Shown here one piece after another: positions 1-7,997 of a stretch of DNA of 64,000 bases. The stretch's first letter is position 1. Each line of letters opens with the position of its first letter. The stretch lies in the NCBI GenBank assembly GCA_036374835.1, contig DASUTB010000023.1:69938-133937 (forward strand), given 5' to 3'. The position numbers were made by a program, and so were the translations under genes. The stretch comes from DASUTB01 sp036374835. GTDB taxonomy: Bacteria; Actinomycetota; Actinomycetes; Jiangellales; Jiangellaceae. The notes below the pieces were generated by a model that was not told the origin of the DNA, ran no database searches, and saw only the letters and a list, made by a program, of their open reading frames with translations.

Positions 1-423
1 AAACACCCGCAACACACCCAACAGTGCGGCGCTCGGTGCAACGACACACAGCATCGATGCCCCCGAATACAGCAGAAGGCCGGCTAGCAGCGGCCGGCGC
101 CGGCCCAGGGCATCGGAAAGCGACCCGACGAGCAGCTGGCCGACAGCCATCCCGAGCAGCACGCCGGAAATGGTCAGCTGAACCGCGGCATCGCTGGCGC
201 CGAGTTCAGCCTGCATGGCCGGCAGCGCCGGCAGATACATGTCGATCGACAGCGGCCCGAGCGCAATGAGCCCACCGAGTACCAGCGTGAGCTGCAGCCG
301 ATGCCGGCCACGCAGTTGCTCTCCTGGCGTTACCGGCCGGCCGTCCCCGCGTCCGGCTCCCCGAGCCGTTCCATCCTGCTTGCGAAAGATCGAGTTTCGC
401 CCAGTCGCCGCTGCCTGCCCCAT
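1..423 (-). CDS. Bcr/CflA-family MFS drug efflux transporter, N-terminal part
   Basis: The gene runs off the left edge; 141 codons from ATG 423 are present. After a basic, hydrophilic N-terminus of about 35 residues comes the signature of the Bcr/CflA (DHA1) subfamily of the major facilitator superfamily: a first membrane segment followed by GPLSIDMYLPALP, then a second segment and the cytoplasmic loop GSLSDALGRRRP (motif A). These pumps export antibiotics such as bicyclomycin or chloramphenicol by proton antiport across the inner membrane; the substrate here cannot be told. It is transcribed divergently from the nicotinamidase gene. A small inverted repeat just upstream (434-441 with 464-471) could be an operator. 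The family assignment is firm; the specificity is unknown. Confidence 0.85.
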   Translation of the reverse strand, partial: MGQAAATGRNSIFRKQDGTARGAGRGDGRPVTPGEQLRGRHRLQLTLVLGGLIALGPLSIDMYLPALPAMQAELGASDAAVQLTISGVLLGMAVGQLLVGSLSDALGRRRPLLAGLLLYSGASMLCVVAPSAALLGVLRVF

Positions 424-433
424 CGGGTCTCCT

Positions 434-471
434 TCGGTAGGTCCCGCCGATCGCGGGCTTTGCCCTACCGA
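434..471. promoter_or_regulatory. Inverted repeat between efflux gene and pncA
   Basis: TCGGTAGG (434-441) is repeated as CCTACCGA (464-471), 11 bp upstream of the efflux pump start on the minus strand. It could be a regulator site or a 5' UTR hairpin. No regulator in the window can be tied to it. Confidence 0.3.
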
Positions 472-628
472 CGAATTGACCCGACCCGATTTCGACCACG
501 CAGAACGTCACGCGATTTGTGGACGCACAACTCGTTGCCTTCGAGCCATGGCGCAACGACAGCCGAGGTCACGACGCCCGGTAACGTCAGAAGTGGGAGT
601 CAACCCGCACCGTTGTGGAGGTCTCACG

Positions 629-1243
629 ATGGCGGTACAGAACGCATCCGAAGCGCGCGGTGGTTATGACGAGAGCACTGCGCTGATTGTGGTCGACGTG
701 CAGAACGACTTCGCTCATCCGGACGGCAACCTGTACGTCCAGGGCGGCGACGAGGCGATCTCCGCGGTCAACCGGGAGATCGCTGCCGCGCAGCAGGCCG
801 GCTCACTCGTCGCCTACACCCAGGACTGGCATCCACCGTCGACACCGCACTTCGAGAAGGACGGTGGCACCTGGCCGACCCACTGCGTGCAGGACACCTG
901 GGGTGCACAGCTGCACCCGGCGCTGACCGTGGTCGACGGGCCGATCGTCCGTAAGGGCACCGAAGGCGAGGACGGCTACTCCGCGTTCAGTGTCCGTGAC
1001 CCGGAAAGCGGCGCCGAGGCTCCGACCGAGCTGGAGGGAATCTTGAAGGAGCAGAGCGTCCAGCGCGTCGTCGTCGTCGGTCTTGCGCAGGACGTCTGCG
1101 TCAAGGAAACCGTGCTCGACGCGCGGCGGCTCGGCTTCGACGCGACGGTCGTCGGCGACGCCACCCGGCCGGTCGAGCTACAACCCGGCGACGGCGAGCG
1201 GGCGTTGTCGGACATGACCGACGCCGGAGCGGACATCCGCTGA
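629..1243 (+). CDS. pncA: Nicotinamidase
   Basis: 204 residues, isochorismatase-like hydrolase fold. It deamidates nicotinamide to nicotinate for NAD salvage (in mycobacteria the same enzyme activates pyrazinamide). The catalytic triad is visible: Asp23 in VVDVQNDF, Lys109 in VRKGTE and Cys157 in AQDVCV. Metal ligands Asp66, His68, His74 and His85 lie in the DWHPP...H...H pattern typical of PncA. The ATG at 629 was chosen because GGAGG ends 7 bp before it; the reading frame stays open upstream, but that stretch has no domain. A TetR gene follows 50 bp downstream on the same strand and may be co-transcribed. Confidence 0.93.
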   Translation: MAVQNASEARGGYDESTALIVVDVQNDFAHPDGNLYVQGGDEAISAVNREIAAAQQAGSLVAYTQDWHPPSTPHFEKDGGTWPTHCVQDTWGAQLHPALTVVDGPIVRKGTEGEDGYSAFSVRDPESGAEAPTELEGILKEQSVQRVVVVGLAQDVCVKETVLDARRLGFDATVVGDATRPVELQPGDGERALSDMTDAGADIR

Positions 1244-1293
1244 CGGTAGGTAAACTACGCACTGTGCGACGTTCCGTCGAACCGGAGGGTCCG

Positions 1294-1989
1294 ATGTCGG
1301 CGTCCATTGACCAGCCGCGCAACGCCCGTAGCCAGCGCACACGAGGCGCGCTGCTGGCGGCGACTCGGCAGATCCTCGAGTCCGACGGGTTCGAGGCGCT
1401 CACCATGGCAGCCGTCGCGGAACAGGCCGGCGTCTCGCGGCGCGCCGTCTACCTGCACTTCACCACCCGCACCGAACTGGTAAGTGGCCTTTTCGAGTAC
1501 ATCGCGCGACAGGAAGGGCTCGCCGAATCGACCAGTAGCATCTGGGCGGCGCCGGACGCCGTCGCGGCACTACGCGCGTGGATAAAGCACCTGACCACCT
1601 ACCACCCGCGCGTGATGACCGTGGACCGCGCGATCGAGCAGGTGCGGCGGGTCGATGCCGACGCGCAACGGCACCGGGACACGGTCACCCAAGCCCAGCT
1701 CGCGAACTGCCGGCGTATCGCCGAATGGCTGGAGCGCGAAGGCCGGCTCAATACGTCGTGGACCGTGGACAGCGCAACAGACCTGCTGTTCGGCCTGATC
1801 TGCACCGAGTTGTTCGAACGTCTGATGACCATGCGCGGCTGGACGACCGAGGTTCTCGAAAACCGGCTCTGGACCATGTGCCGGGCGGTCCTGGTCCAGG
1901 ATCGGCCCGACCGGCCCCAACAAGATCGCCCCTCGCCCGCGTCTCCGCAGGTGAGGGGCGTTCCAGAACGTAGCCCCGACGGGATTTGA
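1294..1989 (+). CDS. TetR-family transcriptional regulator
   Basis: 231 residues. The N-terminal TetR DNA-binding domain is clear: helix-turn-helix at about residues 38-57 (MAAVAEQAGVSRRAVYLHF). The C-terminal ligand domain is unassigned. The ATG at 1294 is preferred because GGAGG sits 5 bp upstream; an in-frame start at 1264 also exists. The gene lies directly after pncA and may regulate it or the divergent efflux pump; no operator was recognised. The last 40 residues are Pro/Arg-rich and low in complexity, and the stop codon lies inside the 3' end of the opposing tRNA-Glu gene, so the original 3' end may have been lost or extended. Confidence 0.85.
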   Translation: MSASIDQPRNARSQRTRGALLAATRQILESDGFEALTMAAVAEQAGVSRRAVYLHFTTRTELVSGLFEYIARQEGLAESTSSIWAAPDAVAALRAWIKHLTTYHPRVMTVDRAIEQVRRVDADAQRHRDTVTQAQLANCRRIAEWLEREGRLNTSWTVDSATDLLFGLICTELFERLMTMRGWTTEVLENRLWTMCRAVLVQDRPDRPQQDRPSPASPQVRGVPERSPDGI

Positions 1990-2043
1990 ACCCGCGCTAC
2001 CGCCTTGAGAGGGCGGCGTGCTAGGCCGCTACACAACGGGGCC
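1971..2043 (-). tRNA. tRNA-Glu (anticodon CTC)
   Basis: 73 nt on the minus strand. The acceptor stem is GGCCCCG/CGGGGCT, the anticodon arm is CCGCC-CTCTCAA-GGCGG giving anticodon CTC (codon GAG), and the T-arm is GCGGG-TTCAAAT-CCCGT. CCA is not encoded. The 3' 19 nt overlap the end of the convergent TetR gene. Confidence 0.93.
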
Positions 2044-2102
2044 CTGCAGCGAACTGCTGCGGCGAAACTCTACCCGATATCCGGCGAAGTTCCCAATCCG
2101 CG

Positions 2103-2174
2103 CTGGGGTACCAGGACTCGAACCTAGACTAAGTGAACCAGAATCACTCGTGCTGCCAATTACACCATACCCCA
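2103..2174 (-). tRNA. tRNA-Gln (anticodon CTG)
   Basis: 72 nt on the minus strand. The acceptor stem is TGGGGTA/TACCCCA, and the anticodon arm AGTGA-TTCTGGT-TCACT gives anticodon CTG (codon CAG). The T-loop TTCGAGT is standard. It lies 59 bp upstream of tRNA-Glu on the same strand, so the two are probably one transcript. Confidence 0.93.
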
Positions 2175-2271
2175 CCGGAACGGACATCCTGCGATGCCCG
2201 ACCGACGTGTAAGGATAGCGGCCCAGGCAGCGTCGAAACAACTCGTTGGCGATCACGTGACATACACCACG

Positions 2272-2345
2272 AGGCTTGGCGACATCACAACATGCGTGCA
2301 CGCCTGTCGTGATGTCGCTACGCCTACCGAACGTGATCGAACGAC
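2272..2345. repeat. Palindromic intergenic repeat, copy A
   Basis: One of five related elements (with 15602-15676, 43531-43624, 55790-55877, 57296-57370). The core is an imperfect hairpin GCGACATCAC...GTGATGTCGC; the right flank carries GAACGTGATCGAAC. The right flank is read through by the CPBP protease gene, whose last codons (SFDHVR-stop) are encoded by the repeat. Confidence 0.75.
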
Positions 2346-3274
2346 GGCGTGGTGAGCGCGCGGTAGTCGTGCTTGTCGAACGAACGGATCGCCAGCCAGC
2401 CGAACACGGCCATCTGGAGTATGTCCATAACGACGAGCGGCCACGGCATGGCCGTCACGGTCAAGGCGTCGTCGACCTCGTCGAACGCGGCGGCTGCCAG
2501 GAAGATCAACACGTTGTTGACGACGTGCATCGCGATCGCCGCCTCGAGCCCGCCGGTTCGGATGACGAGCCAGCACGCGATGAGGCCGAACGCGAACCGG
2601 TCGAAGAACAGCCACGGATCCTGCGAGCCGTGTGCGAACGCGAACGCCAGCGAGGTGACGACCATCGGAACCCACGGCGCACGCAGCCATGCGCCGAGCG
2701 CCTGGAGAACGTAGCCGCGAAACATATACTCCTCGCCCGCGGCCTGCAGCGGCGTCGTGAGCAGGACGACGGCGGCGAGCCCGAGCCAGGTCTCGAACGA
2801 CACCGTCGGCGGGCTCTCGACGGCCTCGCCGTTCACCGGCAGCGCGGACGCGGCCAACGTGAACAGTACCGCCACGATGACGGCCAACAACACTGCCCTG
2901 GCCAGGTAGCCCCAGCGCAACCGGCCGACGACCGACGAGAGCCAGCCGAACCGGCGGCGGTGCACCAGCAACATGGCCAGTGCCGCGGCAGGCATCATGG
3001 CCGCCAGCGAGAGGTTCAGTCCCGCCAGGAACAACGGGTCGAACTCGGTGGTCAGGCGGTCGACCGACTCGGACATGGACCCGCCGGTCCGGATGACGTC
3101 CAGCATCACCGTTCCGGCCTGAACCAGTAGCAGCAGCACGAAGAACGCCGCTGCCGCCACGAAGAGCCCGACCGCGGGACGCCACCAGCGGTGGCCCGCG
3201 CCGCGCAGCAGCTCGTGGTACATGCGTGCACCGTCGTGCACGGGCGAGGGCTGCGACCCGGACGGCCAGTTCAC
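2324..3274 (-). CDS. CPBP-family intramembrane metalloprotease
   Basis: 316 residues with about eight hydrophobic segments. It carries all motifs of the CPBP/CAAX protease (Abi) family: EExxxR at Glu181-Glu182-Arg186 (GEEYMFRG), FxxxH ending at His215, and HxxxN at His250/Asn254. Family members cleave within the membrane or process prenylated or signalling proteins; the substrate is unknown. The GTG at 3274 overlaps the gltX stop (GTGA), so translation is probably coupled to gltX; the Met at residue 18 is an alternative start. The final residues SFDHVR come from the palindromic repeat at 2272-2345, so the C-terminus appears to have been shaped by repeat insertion. Confidence 0.87.
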   Translation of the reverse strand: MNWPSGSQPSPVHDGARMYHELLRGAGHRWWRPAVGLFVAAAAFFVLLLLVQAGTVMLDVIRTGGSMSESVDRLTTEFDPLFLAGLNLSLAAMMPAAALAMLLVHRRRFGWLSSVVGRLRWGYLARAVLLAVIVAVLFTLAASALPVNGEAVESPPTVSFETWLGLAAVVLLTTPLQAAGEEYMFRGYVLQALGAWLRAPWVPMVVTSLAFAFAHGSQDPWLFFDRFAFGLIACWLVIRTGGLEAAIAMHVVNNVLIFLAAAAFDEVDDALTVTAMPWPLVVMDILQMAVFGWLAIRSFDKHDYRALTTPSFDHVR

Positions 3275-4785
3275 GCGAACCGCGCGATCGCCGCATCGAG
3301 CCGGGCGAGGGTGCGGTCGGCTCCGAGCAGCTCGAGCGACTCGAACAGCGGCGGCGAAACCCGCCGTCCCGACACCGCCACCCGGACCGGGCCGAACGCG
3401 TTACGCGGCTTGAGCCCGAGTCCGTCCACAAGGGCGGCCCGCAGTGCGGTCTCGATCGACTCGGTGGTCCACGGCTCGAGCCCGTCCAGCGCCGTGCGCG
3501 CCGCGACCAGCACCTGTTCGGCCTCGGGCTTGAAGACCTTGGCCACCGAATCTTCGTCCATCACCGGCTCGTCGACGAACAGGAAGCCGAGCATGCCTAC
3601 CGACTCGTCCAACGCCACCATGCGTTCCTGCGCCAGCGGCGTGGCCGCGGCGAGCAGCCGCAGCTGATCGGCCGACGGCGGATCGGGCAGGACACCGCCT
3701 TTCTGTAGGTATGGAACCATCCGCTCGGCGAGATCGGCCGGCTCGAGTGCCCGCAGCCAGGTCGCGTTGATCGCCTCAGCCTTCTTCAGGTCGAACCGGG
3801 CGGCATTCGGGTTCACCCGTGTGACGTCGAACGCCGCGGCCATCTCCGCCATCGAGAAGATCTCCCGATCGTCGCCGATCGACCATCCGAGCAAGGCCAG
3901 GTAGTTCAGCAGCCCTTCGGGGAGGAAGCCGCGGTCGCGGTAGAACTGCAGCGCGGTCTCCGGCGCCCGCTTGGACAACTTCTTGTTGCCCTCCCCCGTC
4001 ACCAGCGGCAGGTGGGCGTACCTCGGCACCGGGCCGGAGCTCACGCCGATCTCCCGCAGCGCACGGTGCAGCGGCAACTGACGCGGCGTCGACGAGAGGA
4101 GGTCCTCGCCGCGCAACACATGCGTGATGCCCATCATCGCGTCGTCCACGGGATTCACCAGCGTGTACAACGGCGCCCCGTTCGCGCGCACGAGCACGTA
4201 GTCGAACACGTTCTCCGCATCGACGGATATCTCCCCGCGGATCAGGTCATCAAACGTGATCGCGGTGCCGGGCATGCGGAAGCGGATCACCGAATCACGG
4301 CCCGCACCCTCGAACGCTGCGACCTCCTCCGGTGAGAGGTCGCGGCACCGGCCGTCGTACCCGCTCGGCCGGCCCGCCGCACGGGCCGCCTCGCGACGCT
4401 GTTCGAGTTCGTCCGGCGTGCAGTAGCACCGGTAGGCATGGCCCGCCGCGAGCAGCTTGTCCGCCACCTCTGAGTACGTGTCGCCGCGCAGCGACTGCCG
4501 GTACGGGCCGTGCGGGCCGCCCACATCCGGGCCCTCGTCCCAGTCCAGGCCGAGCCAGCCGAGGGCCTCGAGCAGCGCAGCATACGACTCCTCGCTGTCC
4601 CGCGAGATGTCGGTGTCCTCGATGCGGAACACGAACGTGCCGCCGTAGTGCCGCGCGAACACCCAGTTGTAGAGAGCCGTACGGATCAGCCCGACATGTG
4701 GGTTGCCGGTCGGCGACGGGCAGAAGCGGACCCGGACGTCGGACGGCGCGAGCTCACCCAGAACGGGATCGGTGGACGTGGGCAA
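3271..4785 (-). CDS. gltX: Glutamyl-tRNA synthetase
   Basis: 504 residues, the usual length for bacterial GluRS. It charges tRNA-Glu (and in organisms using GatCAB usually also tRNA-Gln) with glutamate. Class I signatures are the HIGH-type motif in PSPTGNPHVG (residues 24-32) and the KMSKS-type motif in KKLSKR. The start is a TTG at 4785 with AGGGGA 6 bp upstream; no better in-frame start is present. This window also encodes GatCAB and a tRNA-Gln, consistent with the indirect Gln-tRNA(Gln) pathway. It is followed by the overlapping CPBP protease gene and preceded by the FAH-family gene, the same neighbour as in mycobacteria. Confidence 0.95.
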   Translation of the reverse strand: MPTSTDPVLGELAPSDVRVRFCPSPTGNPHVGLIRTALYNWVFARHYGGTFVFRIEDTDISRDSEESYAALLEALGWLGLDWDEGPDVGGPHGPYRQSLRGDTYSEVADKLLAAGHAYRCYCTPDELEQRREAARAAGRPSGYDGRCRDLSPEEVAAFEGAGRDSVIRFRMPGTAITFDDLIRGEISVDAENVFDYVLVRANGAPLYTLVNPVDDAMMGITHVLRGEDLLSSTPRQLPLHRALREIGVSSGPVPRYAHLPLVTGEGNKKLSKRAPETALQFYRDRGFLPEGLLNYLALLGWSIGDDREIFSMAEMAAAFDVTRVNPNAARFDLKKAEAINATWLRALEPADLAERMVPYLQKGGVLPDPPSADQLRLLAAATPLAQERMVALDESVGMLGFLFVDEPVMDEDSVAKVFKPEAEQVLVAARTALDGLEPWTTESIETALRAALVDGLGLKPRNAFGPVRVAVSGRRVSPPLFESLELLGADRTLARLDAAIARFA

Positions 4786-4885
4786 AGGTCATCCCCTGAC
4801 ATGACGAGTCGGATTGGCCGATACATCGAAGGATATCCGTCCAGGACGAACAGCCGGGTGAACGACCACGCAACCGCGCGCCGGG

Positions 4886-5668
4886 CTAGGGCTTGGTGAC
4901 CGGATTGGTGAGCGTTCCGATGTCCTCCACCGTCACCGAGACGGAGTCCCCTGCCGTCACCGGACCCACACCGGCGGGCGTGCCGGTGAGGATCACATCC
5001 CCGGGCAGCAGCGTGAAGGCCGCGCTGATGTAGGTGATGAGCGATGGAACGTCGAAGATCATGTGGGACGTCCGCCCGTCCTGGCGGGTCTCGTCCCCGA
5101 CCAGGCAACGCACCGCGAGATCGGCCGGGTCGAGATCGGTCTCGATCCACGGCCCCAGCGGGCAGAACGAGTCGAACCCCTTGGCCCGCGCCCACTGGCC
5201 GTCCGACTTCTGCAGATCGCGGGCGGTGACGTCGTTGGCACACGTGTAACCGAAGATCACGTCGCTGACCCGATCCGCCGGCACGTCCTTGCACAGCCGC
5301 CCGATGACCACCGCCAGCTCGGCCTCATGGTGAACCTCCGCGGACTGCGGCGGCAATACGATCGGCTCGTCCGGCCCGATCACCGAGGTGTTCGGTTTGA
5401 AGAACAGCAACGGCTCGGACGGGACGTCGTGGCCCAACTCCGAGGCGTGCGCCGCGTAGTTGCGGCCGACCCCGATGACCTTGCTGCGCGGAATGACCGG
5501 CGCCACCAGCCGAACGTCCACCAGCGGCACCTTCTCGCCGGTCAGCTCCAACGGGGCGTAGAGCGGGTCGCCGCGCAGCACCGCCAGCACGGCTTCGCCT
5601 TCGGCGTCCTGCCCGACCGCGGCGAAGCGGGGTTCGTCGTCTCCGGAAGTAAATCTCGCAATACGCAC
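4886..5668 (-). CDS. Fumarylacetoacetate hydrolase-family protein
   Basis: 260 residues, FAH-family fold. The metal-binding signature is visible as HHEAELAVVIG plus the downstream Asp, and the VIGVGRNYAAHASELG segment is typical of the short (about 260-residue) FAHD/HpcE-like group. Members hydrolyse or decarboxylate acylpyruvates and related diketo acids using Mg2+; the exact substrate cannot be assigned. The start is a GTG at 5668. It lies upstream of gltX on the same strand with a 100-bp gap, matching the Rv2993c-gltS arrangement of M. tuberculosis, so co-transcription is likely. Confidence 0.88.
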   Translation of the reverse strand: MRIARFTSGDDEPRFAAVGQDAEGEAVLAVLRGDPLYAPLELTGEKVPLVDVRLVAPVIPRSKVIGVGRNYAAHASELGHDVPSEPLLFFKPNTSVIGPDEPIVLPPQSAEVHHEAELAVVIGRLCKDVPADRVSDVIFGYTCANDVTARDLQKSDGQWARAKGFDSFCPLGPWIETDLDPADLAVRCLVGDETRQDGRTSHMIFDVPSLITYISAAFTLLPGDVILTGTPAGVGPVTAGDSVSVTVEDIGTLTNPVTKP

Positions 5669-5684
5669 GAGGTCGAGCGTAGCG

Positions 5685-6068
5685 TCACCGCCTCGCGTGG
5701 CGACGCAGCTGGATCATTCTGGCCACGCCAGGGATGGCGACCATCAAGAGTCCACCCACGGCCGACAGCAGCATCGCTACGCCGAGCGGCAGGCTGCCGC
5801 TGAACCCCAGGAACTGGATCTCGACTGAATCGAGGTTCTGCAGGATGAACACCAGCAGGAAGATCAGCACCAGTGCCGCGACGATCAGCCCGGCCCACAA
5901 CTCGGAGGCGCGGGTCCGCCCGAGTTTGCGCTCGGCAGGTGCCGGCTCCTCGACGTCAGCCGGAGATCTGTCGGCCGGAGCATCGGGCACGTCGGCTTTG
6001 CGGGCGGGCTCGGCGTCCGGCTTGGTGTCGGTGATACTTGCGTCGTCGTCACGATCTTTGGCACTCAT
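5685..6068 (-). CDS. LapA-domain (DUF1049) membrane protein
   Basis: 127 residues. An acidic, Pro/Ala-rich cytoplasmic N-terminus of about 55 residues is followed by two membrane segments separated by QNLDSVEIQFLGFSGSLPLG, the typical centre of the lipopolysaccharide-assembly-protein-A-like (DUF1049) family, and a short basic tail (RRHARR). Actinobacterial members are small integral membrane proteins of unknown function. ATG at 6068. The gene ends 16 bp before the FAH-family start and is probably in the same transcript as FAH and gltX. Confidence 0.8.
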   Translation of the reverse strand: MSAKDRDDDASITDTKPDAEPARKADVPDAPADRSPADVEEPAPAERKLGRTRASELWAGLIVAALVLIFLLVFILQNLDSVEIQFLGFSGSLPLGVAMLLSAVGGLLMVAIPGVARMIQLRRHARR

Positions 6069-6154
6069 GGCAAACCGCTCCTGATCGATTCCGTAGTTCC
6101 AGTATGTCAGGCCACACGGCGTGCCTGCTGGATTGCGAGCATACGGTTACGTGG

Positions 6155-7744
6155 TCATTCCGAGGGTGACGTGCCCTGGCGCAGAAGTCCGTAGGTCACG
6201 CCGTCCACGAGGGCTTCCCACGACGCCTCGATGATGTTCGCGCCCACGCCGACGGTCTCCCACGAGGCCTTGCCGTCAGTCAGCTCGACCAGCACGCGCG
6301 TGACCGCGTCGGTGCCGTGCGCGGCGTCGATGATGCGCACGCGGAAGTCGATGAGCTCGAGCTTGTCGATCTCCGGGTAGAGCCGGCCGATCGCGCCGCG
6401 AAGGGCGTGGTCGAGTGCGTTTACCGGCCCGTTGCCCTCGCTCGTGACGACGACCCGCTCGCCGCCGGCGCGCACCTTGACGGTCGCCTCGGCCGGTGCC
6501 GCGCCGCCCGGGCGCGATTCGACGATGACGCGCCAGCTGTCGACCTCGAAGTAGCGGGGACGCATCCCGTCGGCCACTTCACGCAGGAGCAGTTCGAACG
6601 ACGCGTCGGCCGCCTCGAACGTGTAACCGGCCGCCTCGAGCTGCTTGACGCGTTCGGTCAGCGTGCGCACGAGCTCGCCGTCCTGGGAAAGGTCGTAGCC
6701 GAGCTCGCGGCCCTTGAGCTCGATGCTGGCGCGGCCGGCCATGTCCGAGACCAGCATCCGCATGTCGTTGCCCACCGCGGCCGGGTCGGTGTGCTGGTAG
6801 AGGTCGGGATCGACCTTGATGGCGCTGGCGTGCAGGCCCGCCTTGTGGGTGAACGCGCTCATCCCCACATAGGGCTGGCGCGAGTACGGCACGACGTTCG
6901 TCACCTCGGACACCGCGTGTGCGACACGTGTCGCCTCGCGAAGCGCCTCGTCCGGCACCACTGGGCGGTTCCGCTTGAGCTGCAGGTTGGCGATGACCGA
7001 GATGAGGTCCGCGTTGCCGGTGCGCTCGCCGTAGCCGTTGAGTGTGCCCTGCACATGGCTGGCGCCGGCGTCGACGGCGGCCAGCGAGTTGGCCACCGCG
7101 CACCCGGTGTCGTTGTGGCAGTGGATGCCGAGACGCACGCCCGACGCGTCGGTGACGGCCGCGACCGTCTCGCCGACGTCGGCCGGCAGCAGCCCGCCGT
7201 TCGTGTCGCACAGCGCGATGAGCTCGGCACCTGCTTCTGCCGCGGTGCGAACGACCTCGACGGCGTACGCCGGGTCGAGCCGGTAGCCGTCGAAGAAGTG
7301 CTCGGCATCGAGGAAGACCCGTCTACCCTGCCGGGCAAGGTACGCCACGGTGTCGCGCACCATCGCAAGGTTCTCTTGGAGCGTGGTGCGCAACGCCCGC
7401 TCGACGTGACCGGCGTGGCTTTTGGCCACGAGCGTCACCACCGGGGTCTCCGCGTCGAGCAAAGCGCGTACCAGCGGGTCTTCCTCGACGCGAACGTTCG
7501 CCCGGCGGGTCGCGCCGAACGCGGCCAACTGTGCGTTCGCAAGGTTCAGCTCAGTGCGGGCCCGGCTGAAGAACTCGGTGTCCTTGGGGTTCGCGCCCGG
7601 CCAGCCACCTTCGATGAAACCGACGCCGAGCTCGTCGATGTGCCGCGCGATGGCCAGCTTGTCCGGCACGGACAATGTCAGGCCCTCCTGCTGTGCGCCG
7701 TCGCGCAGTGTTGTGTCGTAGATGTGGAACTGATCCGGATTCAT
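6155..7744 (-). CDS. cimA: (R)-citramalate synthase
   Basis: 529 residues. It condenses pyruvate and acetyl-CoA to citramalate, opening the threonine-independent route to 2-oxobutyrate and isoleucine. The N-terminal TIM barrel begins with YDTTLRDGAQQEG and holds the metal-binding HCHNDTG motif; a LeuA-type allosteric/dimerisation domain fills the C-terminal third. The pattern DTTLRDGAQQEGLTL, the length and the short N-terminus place it in the CimA (not LeuA) group. ATG at 7744, with GGGGA upstream. The gene is preceded by an attenuator-like leader (7764-7853) with an intrinsic terminator about 20 bp before the start, so expression is probably controlled by amino acid supply. Neighbours ilvE and leuB fit the pathway. 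Confidence 0.9.
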   Translation of the reverse strand: MNPDQFHIYDTTLRDGAQQEGLTLSVPDKLAIARHIDELGVGFIEGGWPGANPKDTEFFSRARTELNLANAQLAAFGATRRANVRVEEDPLVRALLDAETPVVTLVAKSHAGHVERALRTTLQENLAMVRDTVAYLARQGRRVFLDAEHFFDGYRLDPAYAVEVVRTAAEAGAELIALCDTNGGLLPADVGETVAAVTDASGVRLGIHCHNDTGCAVANSLAAVDAGASHVQGTLNGYGERTGNADLISVIANLQLKRNRPVVPDEALREATRVAHAVSEVTNVVPYSRQPYVGMSAFTHKAGLHASAIKVDPDLYQHTDPAAVGNDMRMLVSDMAGRASIELKGRELGYDLSQDGELVRTLTERVKQLEAAGYTFEAADASFELLLREVADGMRPRYFEVDSWRVIVESRPGGAAPAEATVKVRAGGERVVVTSEGNGPVNALDHALRGAIGRLYPEIDKLELIDFRVRIIDAAHGTDAVTRVLVELTDGKASWETVGVGANIIEASWEALVDGVTYGLLRQGTSPSE

Positions 7745-7763
7745 GCGCCGTCCCCTACCAATG

Positions 7764-7794
7764 AAAAAGACCCGCCGCGAATGCGAACGGGTCT
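7764..7794 (-). terminator. Intrinsic terminator in the cimA leader (attenuator)
   Basis: Read on the minus strand, AGACCCG pairs with CGGGTCT (7 bp) and is followed directly by TTTTT. It lies about 20 bp upstream of the cimA start codon, so it would end transcription before the gene unless pre-empted by an alternative structure. Confidence 0.8.
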
Positions 7795-7795
7795 A

Positions 7796-7826
7796 GCGCG
7801 CCTGGCGTGGTGCTTGCCTGGCGCGC
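7796..7826 (-). promoter_or_regulatory. Leader hairpin upstream of the cimA terminator
   Basis: GCGCGCC (7796-7802) pairs with GGCGCGC (7820-7826), with further pairing inside the loop. It starts 1 nt after the stop codon of the short leader ORF and ends just before the terminator hairpin, the geometry expected of ribosome-mediated attenuation. Confidence 0.6.
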
Positions 7827-7853
7827 CTACGTAATGATCATGCAGCTATGCAT
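7827..7853 (-). CDS. Putative cimA leader peptide (MHSCMIIT)
   Basis: An eight-codon ORF, ATG 7853 to TAG 7827, encoding MHSCMIIT with consecutive Ile-Ile-Thr codons just before the first leader hairpin. Isoleucine is the end product of the CimA route, and threonine feeds the alternative route, so stalling at these codons would be a sensible signal. No clear ribosome binding site precedes it. A second possible leader ORF starts at ATG 7873 (out of frame, 11 residues, after a TATCTA -10-like box that would make it leaderless) and ends in an ATGA overlap with the internal ATG of the first. Which one is translated is unknown. Confidence 0.45.
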   Translation of the reverse strand: MHSCMIIT

Positions 7854-7997
7854 CGCGGCCAACAATGCCACATCGCTTTAGATAGTGAGAACACCAATTC
7901 CACATGCCGGACAACCTGCCTGCAAGGGCTCCGCCCCCGCACACCCCCAACACCTGGTCACCACGGCGGGCAACCAGCCACGCACAGTGGTCCCCGG

